Numbered from the stretch's first letter, positions 18,512 through 27,979 are shown. The stretch is DNA of 64,000 nt from Natronococcus amylolyticus DSM 10524 (GCF_000337675.1 NZ_AOIB01000013.1:1-64000); one strand, 5' to 3'. Notes: generated by a model from the letters alone, not told the origin. Program-made: numbers and translations.

Positions 18512-20290
18512 CTAGAGGATCGTGCCGTGTTTCTTGTCCGGCAGCTCCTTCTCGAGGCCCTCGTAGAACGCGAATCGGGCCGACAGCTCCTCGCGAAGCG
18601 TGCTCGGGGGAACGATCTCGTCGATGACGACCTCGCTGGCCATCCGGTGGACGTCGATGTCCTCGCGGTACTCCTCGCGGAGTTCCTGCTCGCGGCGTTC
18701 GCGCTCATCGGGGTCGTCGATCTCGGAGAGCTTGCGCGCGTAGACGGCGTTGATCGCGGCCTCGGGGCCCATGATGGCGATCTCGCCGGAGGGGAGGCCG
18801 ATGACGCTCTCGGGGTCGTAGGCGGGGCCGCCCATCGCGTAGATCCCGGCGCCGTAGGCCTTGCGGACAACGACCGTCTGCTTGGGCACCGTCGCCGAAG
18901 AGGTCGCGTAGATCATCTTCTTGCCCTGTTCGAGGATACCGTCCTTCTCGACCTGCGAGCCGGCCATGAAACCAGGCGTGTCACAGAGGTAGAGCAGGGG
19001 GATGTCGAAGGCGTCTGACTTCCAGATGAACTCCGCGGCCTTCTCGGCCGCGTCGGGGAAGATCGCACCCGCACGGTGAGCCGGCTGGTTCGCGACGATC
19101 CCGACGGGTCGGCCGTCGATCCGAGCGTAGGCGGTGATGATCTCCTCGCCGTAGTCGGGCCGTAACTCGAAGTAGGTGCCGTCGTCGACGACCCGATCGA
19201 TGACGTCGGTCATGTCGTACCCCTTGTTCGGCTCCTGGGGAACGATCGCGTCGATCCCCTCCGGCGAGGCGGCCGGCGGCTTCGGCTCCTGTTTCGGCGG
19301 TTTCTCATCGGCGCTGTCGGGGAGGTAGGTGATCAGCTGGGCGACGAGTTCGCGGGCGTGTTCCTCGTCGCGCGCAACGAGGTCCGCGGAGCCGGATTCG
19401 GCGGCGTGGACCTGCGGGCCGCCGAGGTCCTGCATGCTGATGTCCTCGCCGGTCACCATCTGGACCATCCGGGGGGAGGCGATCGCCATCGCGGACATCT
19501 CCTCGACCATGACCGTGAAGTCGGCGAAGACGGGCGTGTAGGCGGCCCCGGCGATACAGGGGCCGTAGAGCACGCAGATCTGGGGCACTCGGCCCGAGAG
19601 CATCGAGTGGTTGTAGTAGTACTTCCCGATACCCTCGCGGTTGGCGAAAAAGCCCGTCTGCTGGTCGATCCGACCGCCCGAGGAGTCCATCAGGTACAGT
19701 ACCGGCTTGCCCGTCTTCAGCGCCCGCTGTTGCATCCGGAGGAACTTCTCGACGCCCTTGGCCGCCATGCTGCCGCGCTTGACAGTGTAGTCGTTGGCCA
19801 TGAAGTGGACGTCCCGCTCCTCGAACTCCGCGGCGCCGGTGATGAGCCCGTCGGCCGGAAGTCGGTCGTCGGTCTCCTCGTCCGTGTCGGCCCCGCGGGG
19901 GTGCCAGTCGTCGAACGCCGCGAACTTCCCGTCCTCGAACAGCAGGTCACCGTCGTCCCCGCCGAACCAGAGGTCGAGGCGGTCCCGGACGAACAGCTTC
20001 TCGCCGTCCTCGAGCTGCTCGCGGTACTTCTTCGGGCCGCCCTCGAGGATGTCCTCGATCTCCTCCCACAGCAGCGCCTCGCGGTTGGTCGGTCCGAGCG
20101 ACTCCGCGGACCGGTCGGCCGCGGATCGATCCGCCGTCTGCTCGGGCTCGGTCGGCTCCTCGCGGGTCGCCGCTGGCTCGTCTCCGTCGCCGACGTACAC
20201 CTCGACGTCGCTCCCGACGTGTTCGGCCAGCGCGGCCGCGATCGCGGCCGCCTCGTCGTCGGACGCGGTCGCAGCGATACGAACTTTCAT
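18512..20290 (-). CDS. Acyl-CoA carboxylase carboxyltransferase (beta) subunit with a fused N-terminal PccX-like segment
   Basis: The 592-residue protein matches the PccB/MmdA carboxyltransferase, which moves CO2 from carboxybiotin to acetyl- or propionyl-CoA. Typical motifs are DSSGGRIDQQTGFF, GPCIAGAAYTPVF, ASPRMVQMVTGEDIS, PAHRAGAIFPDAAEKAAEF, CDTPGFMAGSQVEKDG and YGAGIYAMGGPAYDP. The first 35 residues (MKVRIAATASDDEAAAIAAA and on) resemble the small acc-operon protein PccX, joined by a Glu/Pro/Ala linker to about residue 65. Haloarchaea usually encode PccX separately. No biotin carboxylase gene lies nearby, so the alpha subunit must come from elsewhere. Confidence 0.88.
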   Translation of the reverse strand: MKVRIAATASDDEAAAIAAALAEHVGSDVEVYVGDGDEPAATREEPTEPEQTADRSAADRSAESLGPTNREALLWEEIEDILEGGPKKYREQLEDGEKLFVRDRLDLWFGGDDGDLLFEDGKFAAFDDWHPRGADTDEETDDRLPADGLITGAAEFEERDVHFMANDYTVKRGSMAAKGVEKFLRMQQRALKTGKPVLYLMDSSGGRIDQQTGFFANREGIGKYYYNHSMLSGRVPQICVLYGPCIAGAAYTPVFADFTVMVEEMSAMAIASPRMVQMVTGEDISMQDLGGPQVHAAESGSADLVARDEEHARELVAQLITYLPDSADEKPPKQEPKPPAASPEGIDAIVPQEPNKGYDMTDVIDRVVDDGTYFELRPDYGEEIITAYARIDGRPVGIVANQPAHRAGAIFPDAAEKAAEFIWKSDAFDIPLLYLCDTPGFMAGSQVEKDGILEQGKKMIYATSSATVPKQTVVVRKAYGAGIYAMGGPAYDPESVIGLPSGEIAIMGPEAAINAVYARKLSEIDDPDERERREQELREEYREDIDVHRMASEVVIDEIVPPSTLREELSARFAFYEGLEKELPDKKHGTIL

Positions 20291-20540
20291 GACAAAAATT
20301 GCGACGGGGGGTCCCAAAACCGTTTTCACTCGCCGGCGCCGAGGTTCGACTGACTGTCCCGTCGAAACGCCGGTTTCGGTGACTGTCAGGTCTCGGAACG
20401 GAAACAGCACCTGCAGGCAGAATCGGTATCTTCTAAATCGCCCAAACCCGTAGTAGCTTCCGATCCCACGGGTGTACGTGACGATTAGCTATGACAGCCC
20501 GTGGCGTACGCCGTAGAGCCAGACTCGAGAGATCAGTAGA

Positions 20541-21713
20541 ATGTCCGATGCGACCGCTTCCCGCTCCGCAGATCGACTCGCGAGGATTCGCGACCACGTA
20601 CGGGAGGGAATGAGCCGCCGCGAGTTCTTCCGAACCCTCGCTACCGGCGGGTACGCCCTCGGTATGGCCCACTTTCTCGGCGTCGAGGACTTCCTCGCGG
20701 CCGACGACGGCGAGGTTCCAGTCGTCACTGCGCTCGTCCGGAGCGACCCCGACGACCCCTGGTCGCTCGAGGAGCGCACGGAGTACGTTCCCGCCGACTG
20801 GTACGCCGCCGTCGAGAGTGCGATCGAGCTGAACGATCGCCTCTCCCGGGCCGCCTTCACCGGATACCTCGGCAGCGCGGTCGTCCCCGAGCACTACGAC
20901 GACGGCGGTGCGGCGGTCTCGGTCGGCGTCTCCGGCGACCTCGATTCGATCCGAGACGCGGTCGGCGACCTCTCGGAGGGTGTCTCCCTGAACGTCCGGG
21001 AGATCGTCGATGTCGAGGCGGTCGAGGACGACTCCGACCGCTACGAGCCGCGGATGGCCGAATCGCTCACCTCGAGTCAGATCCCCGCCGGGATCGCCTG
21101 CGAGACACCCTCGAGCCTCGCGACGCTCGGGCCGGCCATGTTCGACCCCGAAAGCCAGCAGCGGTACTTCGTCACGGCCGAACACGCCTTCGAGGAACAG
21201 GACGAGGTCGACGGCGCGTTGCTCTCGCTTCCGATCTCGGCGGAGGAACCCGTCGAGCTCGGGCCGGTCAGACACGCCTATCCCGTCGAGGACGTCGCCG
21301 CTATCGAACCCAACGGCAGCCTCGCACCGTCGATGTGGATCGACGCCCCGGAGCCGGTCCGCGTGCGCGGCCAGCTGACGCGCTGGGGCCTCGCCGACCT
21401 CATCGCGCGGGACGAACGCCTCGAGAAGGTCGGCGCGCTGACGGGCCACACGACCGGTCGGGTCCAGGGGTTCGATGCGGTAACCTGTTTCACGGACGAC
21501 TTCTGTCGGCGAGGCCAGATCCGCTGGGGCGGCGAGATGGACCTGACCGACGGCGACAGCGGCTCGGCCAGCTACTACGACGACCCCGACGGTAACGAGG
21601 AAGACGTCCTCGTCGCGGGGTTCAACAACGCCCGGACCTGGTGGCCCGGCCAGAGCTACGTCTGGGGGGTCGCGGCCTATCGCGTCACCGAGCAGTACGG
21701 TTATCACTTCTGA
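20541..21713 (+). CDS. Tat-exported trypsin-like serine protease homologue
   Basis: The protein has 390 residues. A Tat signal starts inside a 25-residue leader (SRREFFRTLATGGYALGMA, residues 25-43). A putative catalytic triad can be placed: His215 in VTAEHAF, Asp251 in EDVAAIEP and Ser340 in LTDGDSGSAS. The order and local motifs match chymotrypsin-fold peptidases, although AEH replaces the usual AAH. It would act outside the membrane; substrates are unknown. It is followed one base later by a small membrane-protein gene. Confidence 0.7.
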   Translation: MSDATASRSADRLARIRDHVREGMSRREFFRTLATGGYALGMAHFLGVEDFLAADDGEVPVVTALVRSDPDDPWSLEERTEYVPADWYAAVESAIELNDRLSRAAFTGYLGSAVVPEHYDDGGAAVSVGVSGDLDSIRDAVGDLSEGVSLNVREIVDVEAVEDDSDRYEPRMAESLTSSQIPAGIACETPSSLATLGPAMFDPESQQRYFVTAEHAFEEQDEVDGALLSLPISAEEPVELGPVRHAYPVEDVAAIEPNGSLAPSMWIDAPEPVRVRGQLTRWGLADLIARDERLEKVGALTGHTTGRVQGFDAVTCFTDDFCRRGQIRWGGEMDLTDGDSGSASYYDDPDGNEEDVLVAGFNNARTWWPGQSYVWGVAAYRVTEQYGYHF

Positions 21714-21714
21714 G

Positions 21715-21981
21715 ATGGAACCCGACACCACGCACGCAGCGATGTCCGACGATCACCGCTCCCGGCCGCGACGCGCGCTCGCCAGCCTCGCAGCGGCCGT
21801 CGGCGTCGGAACCCGCATCGTCCTCGACGCGCTCGTCATCGGCCTCTGGGTCCTGTTTCTGACGCTGCTGTTTCTCTCGACGAACTGGCCCCGGTGGCTA
21901 TTCTACCTCCTCCTGCTGCTCGGGGTCGGACTGTACGTCTCCATCACGGCCGGCTGGGGCGGCTCGTCGAACCGCGACTGA
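21715..21981 (+). CDS. Small two-helix membrane protein, unrecognised haloarchaeal family
   Basis: The 88-residue protein has two predicted transmembrane segments: IVLDALVIGLWVLFLTLLFL (about 35-54) and a second one from about 59 to 77. The N-terminus is basic and the tail short. The start at 21715 is one base after the protease-like gene's stop; a Met nine codons later is an alternative. The spacing suggests one transcript with the protease homologue. Function unknown. Confidence 0.65.
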   Translation: MEPDTTHAAMSDDHRSRPRRALASLAAAVGVGTRIVLDALVIGLWVLFLTLLFLSTNWPRWLFYLLLLLGVGLYVSITAGWGGSSNRD

Positions 21982-21993
21982 TCGGGACCACGA

Positions 21994-23376
21994 TCACCCC
22001 TCACTCTCGTCCCTGGTGACGGCGAGTTCGAGGACGAAACTCGAGGCCGAGACGATGTCGCCGATCCCGACCGTCCCCGCGGGATCGGCGACGACGCGGT
22101 TGGGGCAGGCGGCGACCGTCGGCTCACAGAGGGTACCGTCCTCGGCCTGCCCGTCGACGCGTGCCGCCAGCAGTTCGATCGCTTCCAGTCCCTTCCTCGA
22201 GGGGGCGTGCTCGAGGCCAGTCTCGAGGTCGTCGGGCGCCGAGATGTGACCGCGGGCGGCCTTGGCCGCGGCGTTGATCGCGGCGAACTCGAGTCCCCGC
22301 AGCAGGGCTTCCGGCGAGTGGGACGCCTCCATGACGGCGAGGTGGTACTCCATCGCGTGCAACTGGAGACAGCCGACGCCGAGTTCCTCGCGTATCGCCT
22401 CGAGCATTCGGTAGTGGTCGATGATCTCTGTCGGTTCGAACGGCGTCGCCTCTGAGGGTGGTTCCTCGACGACGCCGACGCCCGCGTCGTCGTGGAGCAT
22501 GGTCAGTTCGTGCGTGTCCACGCCCACGACGTTCGCCACCGGCAGGACCACGTCGTACATACTCGCTCTGAGGTCGTCGTCGTGGGTGACGGCGTACTCG
22601 ACGTGGACGTCGACGTCGCTAGTTGATCGAAGCCGATGGATAACGTCCCGTGCATGACGATGCGTCTCCTCGTACCCCGCCTCGACGTGATCCGGGGTGA
22701 GGTTGTGATACCCCGCAAGGAGGGCGCCGTCGACGACGTCGCCGACCTGGTCGATCGTTCCGTCGAGATCGCCGGCCGTCAGGTCGAACTCCGGCGGTCT
22801 CGAGGCGGCGATGAACCGGGAGCCACCTGTTGCCTGCACCCCGAAGAACTCGTCTCCCTCCCTGAACTCGAATACCCAGTTGATCTTCGTTCGCTCGGCG
22901 GTTTCGGCCTCTGGAAGGGGAACGTAGCTCACCGTATCGTCCTCGACGACGGGGTAGCGCACCGCCTCAGGGTGGTCGAACATCGACAGCTGTCGCTCGG
23001 AGAGCAGGTACGTGTACGTGATCGGCGCCACCCCCAGCGCAGTGAGCAGGTTCGTCATGATGCCCGCCTGGCCGCCCATCTGCTGGCCGTCGGGCTTTAG
23101 CTCCGACTCGAGCGCGGCGGCGAACGCATCGGTCATGGCGATCTCGTCGCCGTGTCCGGCCGCCATCGTTCGGGCGATCGCCGCCGCGAGATCCCGTTTC
23201 GACTCGAGCGGTTTCGCCGGTCCCGTCTTCCCGGGATCCGACGGTCGATCGAGAACCGACGCCAGCTCTTCGTCGGCTCGAACGATCGCATCGACGTTCG
23301 CGTTGTAAGCGACGAACACCGACAACTCCTCGAGGGCGGCGAGATCCCGCTCCAGTCGGGCGTGGGCGTCGCTCAT
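21994..23376 (-). CDS. ADP-dependent phosphofructokinase/glucokinase-family sugar kinase
   Basis: The 460-residue protein belongs to the ADP-dependent kinase family (ribokinase fold). It has the N-terminal sugar-binding motif VAYNANVDAIV near residue 24, GGQAGIMTNLL near 100, and the catalytic TVGIGDIVSASSF near 435 with the general-base Asp. Known relatives phosphorylate fructose-6-phosphate or glucose with ADP as donor. It follows fbp by 169 bases on the same strand as fba and fbp, so a glycolytic role in fructose-6-phosphate phosphorylation is likely. Which substrate is used is not decidable by eye. Confidence 0.85.
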   Translation of the reverse strand: MSDAHARLERDLAALEELSVFVAYNANVDAIVRADEELASVLDRPSDPGKTGPAKPLESKRDLAAAIARTMAAGHGDEIAMTDAFAAALESELKPDGQQMGGQAGIMTNLLTALGVAPITYTYLLSERQLSMFDHPEAVRYPVVEDDTVSYVPLPEAETAERTKINWVFEFREGDEFFGVQATGGSRFIAASRPPEFDLTAGDLDGTIDQVGDVVDGALLAGYHNLTPDHVEAGYEETHRHARDVIHRLRSTSDVDVHVEYAVTHDDDLRASMYDVVLPVANVVGVDTHELTMLHDDAGVGVVEEPPSEATPFEPTEIIDHYRMLEAIREELGVGCLQLHAMEYHLAVMEASHSPEALLRGLEFAAINAAAKAARGHISAPDDLETGLEHAPSRKGLEAIELLAARVDGQAEDGTLCEPTVAACPNRVVADPAGTVGIGDIVSASSFVLELAVTRDESEG

Positions 23377-23545
23377 TGCACGGGCTCCCTCCCAGACGCA
23401 GCGGGATAACCCTGTGCGTGTCGGACTCTCGATTTGGCACTCGCCGTCTCCCCGGGGACGCGGCGATTCCGGCCGCCATGGAAACGGTGGACCTGGTTCC
23501 TACGCGCGAAAAAGGAGGGGCGTCTGGGACGTCCGCCTCGAGTGG

Positions 23546-24415
23546 CTACTCGAGCGCGTCCTCGAGACGCTCGATCAGCTCGTCGTTGCCGACGTGCAGC
23601 GGCACGCGGTCGTGGAGCTCGTCCGGTTCGACCTCGAGGATCGACTGGCTTCCGTCCGTGGAGCTGCCGCCGGCAGTCTCGACGAGGTGTGCGATCGGGT
23701 TCCCCTCGAACTGCAAGCGGAGCTTGCCTCGGGGGTTGCCCTCGAGGGCGGGGTAGGCGAAGATCCCGCCGTAGGTGAGCACCTGGTTGACGTCGCCGAT
23801 CATCGCGCCGCCGTAGCGCAGCTTGTGGTCCGGATCGGACTCGATCTCGCGGACGTAGGCCTCGAACTCGTCCGACCAGTGGGGGACGCGGCCGCCGAAG
23901 CCGTAGACGAGGGGATCGTCGGGGAGGGAAACGTCGTCGTCGACGAGGTTGCGGTCGTCGCCCGTGAGCTCGTACTTCTCGACGACTCCGTCGCGGGCGA
24001 GGGCCATCGTCGTGATCGGCCCGTAGAGGACCCAGCCCGAGGCGACGAGCGAGGTGCCCGGTGCGGGGAGGGGATCGTCGTAGATCCCGAACACCGTCCC
24101 CATCGTGTTGTTCGACTTGAGGTTCGAGGAGCCGTCGAGGGGGTCGACGCCGACCGAGAGGCCGCCCTCGTCCCCGCAGTCGATCGTCTCGAGGCGCTCC
24201 TCGCTCGCGTACTGGCAAACCCCGTCGATCGACGAGAGGCGGTCGGCGAGCAGCTCGTCGGCCCAGACGTCGGCCTCGGCCTGGGTCTCACCGCTTGGGT
24301 TCTCCGCGTCGGCGTCTTCGCGTCGGCCGACGAGGCCCTGCCTGATCTCCGGTGCCGATTCCGCGATCGTCTCGACTACCTCGTCGACCACGCGACCGGC
24401 ATCGCGTCCGGTCAT
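23546..24415 (-). CDS. fbp: Fructose-1,6-bisphosphatase, class I
   Basis: The 289-residue enzyme removes the 1-phosphate of fructose-1,6-bisphosphate in gluconeogenesis. The metal-binding signature VDPLDGSSNLKSNNTMGT (about 92-109) and the ASEER motif upstream of it are clear, and the tail keeps the substrate-binding TYGGIFAYP. Its ATG overlaps the aldolase stop by four bases (24412-24415), so the pair is translationally coupled. The type is the bacterial/eukaryotic class and not the bifunctional archaeal FBPA/P. Confidence 0.93.
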   Translation of the reverse strand: MTGRDAGRVVDEVVETIAESAPEIRQGLVGRREDADAENPSGETQAEADVWADELLADRLSSIDGVCQYASEERLETIDCGDEGGLSVGVDPLDGSSNLKSNNTMGTVFGIYDDPLPAPGTSLVASGWVLYGPITTMALARDGVVEKYELTGDDRNLVDDDVSLPDDPLVYGFGGRVPHWSDEFEAYVREIESDPDHKLRYGGAMIGDVNQVLTYGGIFAYPALEGNPRGKLRLQFEGNPIAHLVETAGGSSTDGSQSILEVEPDELHDRVPLHVGNDELIERLEDALE

Positions 24416-25200
24416 TCCTCGAGTGCGGCGTCGGCCGTCTCCTCCTCGAAGATCACCTTCTCGAGGGCGTCGAGGATTCGGGTCGGGTTCTCGCGCTGCC
24501 AGACGTTGCGGCCGACGGCCAGTCCCTTCGCGCCGGCGCTGACGGCGGACTCGACCGTCGAGAGGAACTCGTAGTCCGAGGTCTTCGACCCGCCGCTCAT
24601 GACGACCTTCATGTCGCCGGCGGACTTGCAGGCGTGTTCCATCGCTTCGGAACTGCCGGGGTACTTGACCTTCGCGATGTCGGCGCCCAGCTCGAGCCCG
24701 AGGCGGGTCGCGTAGGAGATGGTGCTCGGCTTGGTGTCGTTTTTCAGCCCCTGGCCGCGGGGGTACGACCACATGACGACGGGCAGGTCGTGTTCGCGAG
24801 CGTCCTCCTGGACGTCCCGGAACTCCTCGGCCATCTCGACCTCGTGGTTCGAACCGCCGTAGAGGGTGAAACCGATGGCGTCGGCGCCGATATCGGCCGC
24901 GTAGTCGACCGAGCAGTTCACCGCGGAGTCGTACTCGCCCATCCAGAGGTTCGAGGTGCCGTTTACCTTCAACAGGAGGTTCACGTCGTCCTCGTAGCTG
25001 GGGTAGTAGCCCTCGGCGATCCCCTTCTGGACGGCCATGCAGGTGACGGCGTCGTGGGTCGCCGTCTCGAACACCGTCGACGGGTCGAGCTTCTCCGGGA
25101 CGTCCTCGAAGTCGACCGGACCGTGCTCGAGGCCGTGGTCCATCGCGAGAATCAGTGACTTACCGTCGCGAACGATCGGAGAGTCGTCGATCGGAATCAT
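24412..25200 (-). CDS. fba: Class I (DhnA-type archaeal) fructose-bisphosphate aldolase
   Basis: The 262-residue Schiff-base aldolase splits or forms fructose-1,6-bisphosphate. The Schiff-base lysine lies in ADIAKVKYPGS near residue 175. LILAMDHGLEHGP at residues 16-28 and VMSGGSKTSD, with GLAVGRNVWQ later, match the archaeal DhnA/FbaB family. It leads the fba-fbp operon. A TATA box 25 bases before the ATG suggests a leaderless mRNA. Confidence 0.93.
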   Translation of the reverse strand: MIPIDDSPIVRDGKSLILAMDHGLEHGPVDFEDVPEKLDPSTVFETATHDAVTCMAVQKGIAEGYYPSYEDDVNLLLKVNGTSNLWMGEYDSAVNCSVDYAADIGADAIGFTLYGGSNHEVEMAEEFRDVQEDAREHDLPVVMWSYPRGQGLKNDTKPSTISYATRLGLELGADIAKVKYPGSSEAMEHACKSAGDMKVVMSGGSKTSDYEFLSTVESAVSAGAKGLAVGRNVWQRENPTRILDALEKVIFEEETADAALEE

Positions 25201-25224
25201 CTGTTAGACGGTCCACCGTGTCGC

Positions 25225-25231
25225 TATATAT
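25225..25231 (-). promoter_or_regulatory. TATA box of the fba-fbp operon
   Basis: The sequence TATATAT is centred about 28 bases upstream of the aldolase ATG, the distance expected for a leaderless haloarchaeal transcript. A further AT-rich stretch (25250-25260) lies upstream. Confidence 0.55.
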
Positions 25232-25412
25232 CTCTGGTGGTCTGCCTGATATAAATTACTTACAGTCGTAGTAAGCGACTCCGTCGGTCGTCCACTGTCC
25301 GGAAATATCCCTCTGTACAACCCCTCTCGAAAGCAACAGTTCGTCTCCCTCGAGCAGCGGATCCACACGATCGATCGGCACGTTTACGAGCCCGATGGGT
25401 GAAGGCCGGCGT

Positions 25413-26267
25413 ATGGTACGCGACCAGATCGACCGGATCGGCGTCGTCGGCGCGGGAACGATGGGCAGCGGGATCGCACAGGTCGCCGCGACGACCGGCT
25501 ACGACGTCGTGCTCCGGGACATCGAACGGGAGTTCGTCGAGAACGGCTTCGAGACGATCGAGGACAGCCTCGGCCGCCTCGAGGGACGTGACGCCCTCGA
25601 GGAGGACCCCGAGACGATTCGCGGCCGAATCGAGGGGACGACCGCCATCGACGAACTCGGCGACTGCGACCTCGTCGTCGAGGCCGCCCTCGAGGAGATG
25701 GACGTCAAACAGGAGATCTTCGCGGAGCTGGAGCGAGTCTGCGACGAGGACGTCCTGCTTGCGACGAACACGAGCACCCTCTCGATCACGACGATCGCCT
25801 CCGAACTCGACCGCCCGGAGCGCGTGATCGGGCTGCACTTCATGAACCCCGTGCCGATCATGGAGGGCGTCGAGGTCGTCGTCGGCGAGAAGACGACCGA
25901 CGACGCGACCGAACTGGCCCACGACCTCGCCGAGGAACTGGACAAGACGACCTGGGAGTCCGACGACAAGCCCGGCTTCGTCACGAACCGGATCCTGATG
26001 CCCTGGATCAACGAGGGGATCCGGGCCTACGACGAGGGCGTCGCGACGAAGGAGGACATCGATGCGGGAATGGAACTCGGCACGAACGTCCCGATGGGGC
26101 CGCTCACGCTCGCCGATCACATTGGTCTCGACATCTGTCTGCACGCCTCAGAGACCCTCCACGAGGAGCTCGGCGATCGATACAAACCGGCGTACCTGCT
26201 CAAGCGGAAGGTCGAGGCCGGCGACCTCGGGAAGAAGACGGGCGAAGGGTTCTACGAACACGACTGA
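25413..26267 (+). CDS. 3-hydroxyacyl-CoA dehydrogenase
   Basis: The 284-residue NAD-dependent enzyme oxidises (S)-3-hydroxyacyl-CoA in beta-oxidation. The Rossmann start is IGVVGAGTMGSGIAQ (residues 8-22). VEAALEEMDVKQEIF, NTSTLSI and the catalytic-His motif GLHFMNPVPIME are standard, and the C-terminal domain has PGFVTNRILMPW and GKKTGEGFY. An in-frame ATG at 25395 is possible, but 25413 gives the usual short N-terminus. It is divergent from the fba operon. Confidence 0.92.
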   Translation: MVRDQIDRIGVVGAGTMGSGIAQVAATTGYDVVLRDIEREFVENGFETIEDSLGRLEGRDALEEDPETIRGRIEGTTAIDELGDCDLVVEAALEEMDVKQEIFAELERVCDEDVLLATNTSTLSITTIASELDRPERVIGLHFMNPVPIMEGVEVVVGEKTTDDATELAHDLAEELDKTTWESDDKPGFVTNRILMPWINEGIRAYDEGVATKEDIDAGMELGTNVPMGPLTLADHIGLDICLHASETLHEELGDRYKPAYLLKRKVEAGDLGKKTGEGFYEHD

Positions 26268-26301
26268 CGACCCCCTCGCCGACCCGCGGCGCGCGGCAAG
26301 C

Positions 26302-26308
26302 TTTTTAT
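26302..26308 (+). promoter_or_regulatory. TATA box upstream of the Tat-signal protein
   Basis: TTTTTAT ends 23 bases before the ATG at 26332, which fits a leaderless transcript. Confidence 0.45.
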
Positions 26309-26331
26309 CAGACCGCGAGAACGGTCCTCCG

Positions 26332-26763
26332 ATGCCCGGGTACAGTCGCCGCCAGCTCGTCGGCGCAGGCGCGACCGGCACCGCGTCGGTTCTCGCGGGC
26401 GGATACGCGTGGAACCGATACGCGACGCGCCACCACCTTCGGCTTCAACCGCTCGAGGCCGTCAACGAGACGGCCGACTCCCTCACGCTCGAGTTCGCCG
26501 TCGAGGGGAACGGAATCGAAGCCCAGCGGACGGTCCGGCTGGCGCCAGCGGACGAGGAGGGGGCGACGCATCTTTCAGGTCGGTGGATAAAAAACACGGC
26601 CGAGTGGACCGTCAGCGCCGAGTACGAGGGTGAGACGCTCGAGATCCGGGCCAGCGAGATCACCGAGCGACTCGAGGGAACGGGTTGGGGGCCGGACTGT
26701 GCGCGCGTCGCGCTGGTCGTGACGGCGACCGGCGAACTGGAGGCGCGGGTCGGGCCCTGTTAA
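26332..26763 (+). CDS. Tat-signal hypothetical secreted protein
   Basis: The protein has 143 residues. The N-terminus SRRQLVGAGATGTASVLAGG (residues 5-24) is a Tat signal, with no lipobox Cys. The mature part is a small, mainly beta domain with segments such as LTLEFAVEGN, QRTVRLAPADE and VALVVTATGELEARV. No family recognised. Its stop codon overlaps the stop of the convergent squalene/phytoene synthase gene by four bases. Confidence 0.7.
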   Translation: MPGYSRRQLVGAGATGTASVLAGGYAWNRYATRHHLRLQPLEAVNETADSLTLEFAVEGNGIEAQRTVRLAPADEEGATHLSGRWIKNTAEWTVSAEYEGETLEIRASEITERLEGTGWGPDCARVALVVTATGELEARVGPC

Positions 26764-27806
26764 CGGTGCAGCGGTTTCTCGGCCATCTCCTGGCGGAGAT
26801 CGCGCAGCTGAGCGCGGGAGACGTCGTCCTCGAACTGCTGGATGACGGCGAACACCTCCGCACGGCAGATCTTCACGTCACCCTCGCGGACGACGTCTTC
26901 GGGTCGTTCCTGGAGTTCCCGCAGGGTGCCGACCGCGAGCAGGTAGGGGATCGCCCACGCCGAGAGCCGGTTGCCGTGGCGCTCGGGGACGACCTCAAGG
27001 TAGCGGTGGGCGTCGTCGAGGTAGTTCTCCGCGCGGCCGGTCACCCGCTGGATGACGTTGGTGACGCCGCGCTGGTTGTCGGGTTCGGTGACGGCATCGG
27101 CGTCGACGTTCTCCTCGGCGAGCCACTCCTCGGGGAGGTAGACGTTGTTCTCCTCGTGGTAGTCGCTCTCGACGTCCTTGGCGATGTTGACGAGCTGCAG
27201 GAGGAGGGCGAACGAACGGGCGTTCTTGCGCATCTCCTCGGCCCGGTCGGGCGAGGCGCTGCGGGCGACCAGCCCCGTGATCAGGGTGCCGACGGTGCCG
27301 GCGGCGTACCAGCAGTACTCCTCGAGCTCTTCGAGGGTCTGCAATCGGAGTCCGCCCTCCTCGGCGTACCGATCGGTGAACATCGCCATCCCGTCGACGA
27401 GCTCTCGAACCGGGTCGCGCATGATCTCGCGGGGCTCCTCGTCGAGCGCCTCGAAGGTCCGCAGGACGCGAGGCGTCTCGGCGACGACCTCCCAGTCGGC
27501 GTTTGCTTCTTCCGGGATCCAGGGTTCGATGTCGGCCATGAACTGCTCGACCTCGAGCGGGTCGGCCGGATCGAGCAGCCGGTCGTAGGCGCTCAACAGT
27601 TCCGTCTGGGTCTCGGGCGGAATGTGACCCGCATCCTCGATCGTGTCGGCGACGCGACAGAGGAGATAACCGAGGCAGATATGTCTCGCCATCGGTTCGT
27701 CGAGGCGATCGATCGTGATCGAGAAGGTCCGAGAGACCCCGTGTACGGCCTCGTAGCACCACTCGAGGTCGGTATCGAGGTTTGTTTCAGGCTGGCCCGT
27801 TGTCAT
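26760..27806 (-). CDS. Squalene/phytoene synthase family (trans-isoprenyl diphosphate synthase, head-to-head)
   Basis: The 348-residue enzyme condenses two prenyl diphosphates. The first Asp-rich motif is DTIED near residue 54; the second region is LVNIAKDVESDYHEEN near 212, followed by VYLP. The N-terminal VSRTFSITI is typical. The products in haloarchaea are squalene (respiratory membrane lipids) or phytoene (bacterioruberin). The eukaryote-like length and motifs slightly favour squalene synthase. No carotenoid genes are adjacent. Confidence 0.85.
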   Translation of the reverse strand: MTTGQPETNLDTDLEWCYEAVHGVSRTFSITIDRLDEPMARHICLGYLLCRVADTIEDAGHIPPETQTELLSAYDRLLDPADPLEVEQFMADIEPWIPEEANADWEVVAETPRVLRTFEALDEEPREIMRDPVRELVDGMAMFTDRYAEEGGLRLQTLEELEEYCWYAAGTVGTLITGLVARSASPDRAEEMRKNARSFALLLQLVNIAKDVESDYHEENNVYLPEEWLAEENVDADAVTEPDNQRGVTNVIQRVTGRAENYLDDAHRYLEVVPERHGNRLSAWAIPYLLAVGTLRELQERPEDVVREGDVKICRAEVFAVIQQFEDDVSRAQLRDLRQEMAEKPLHR

Positions 27807-27979
27807 CTACTCGATACGGTTTGGTTCCCATCCCGGAAAAGCGCCGCGGTCGCGGCGCGTCGTTCCGTTACGGACACTCGCAATGCCGACTGGTCATCGA
27901 ATCCGACCGAAGCGCTCGTCTCGCCGGCCGGAAACGCCGAACGACGGGCCCGAAGTTGACGTCCCGGGGGAGAGACAGT

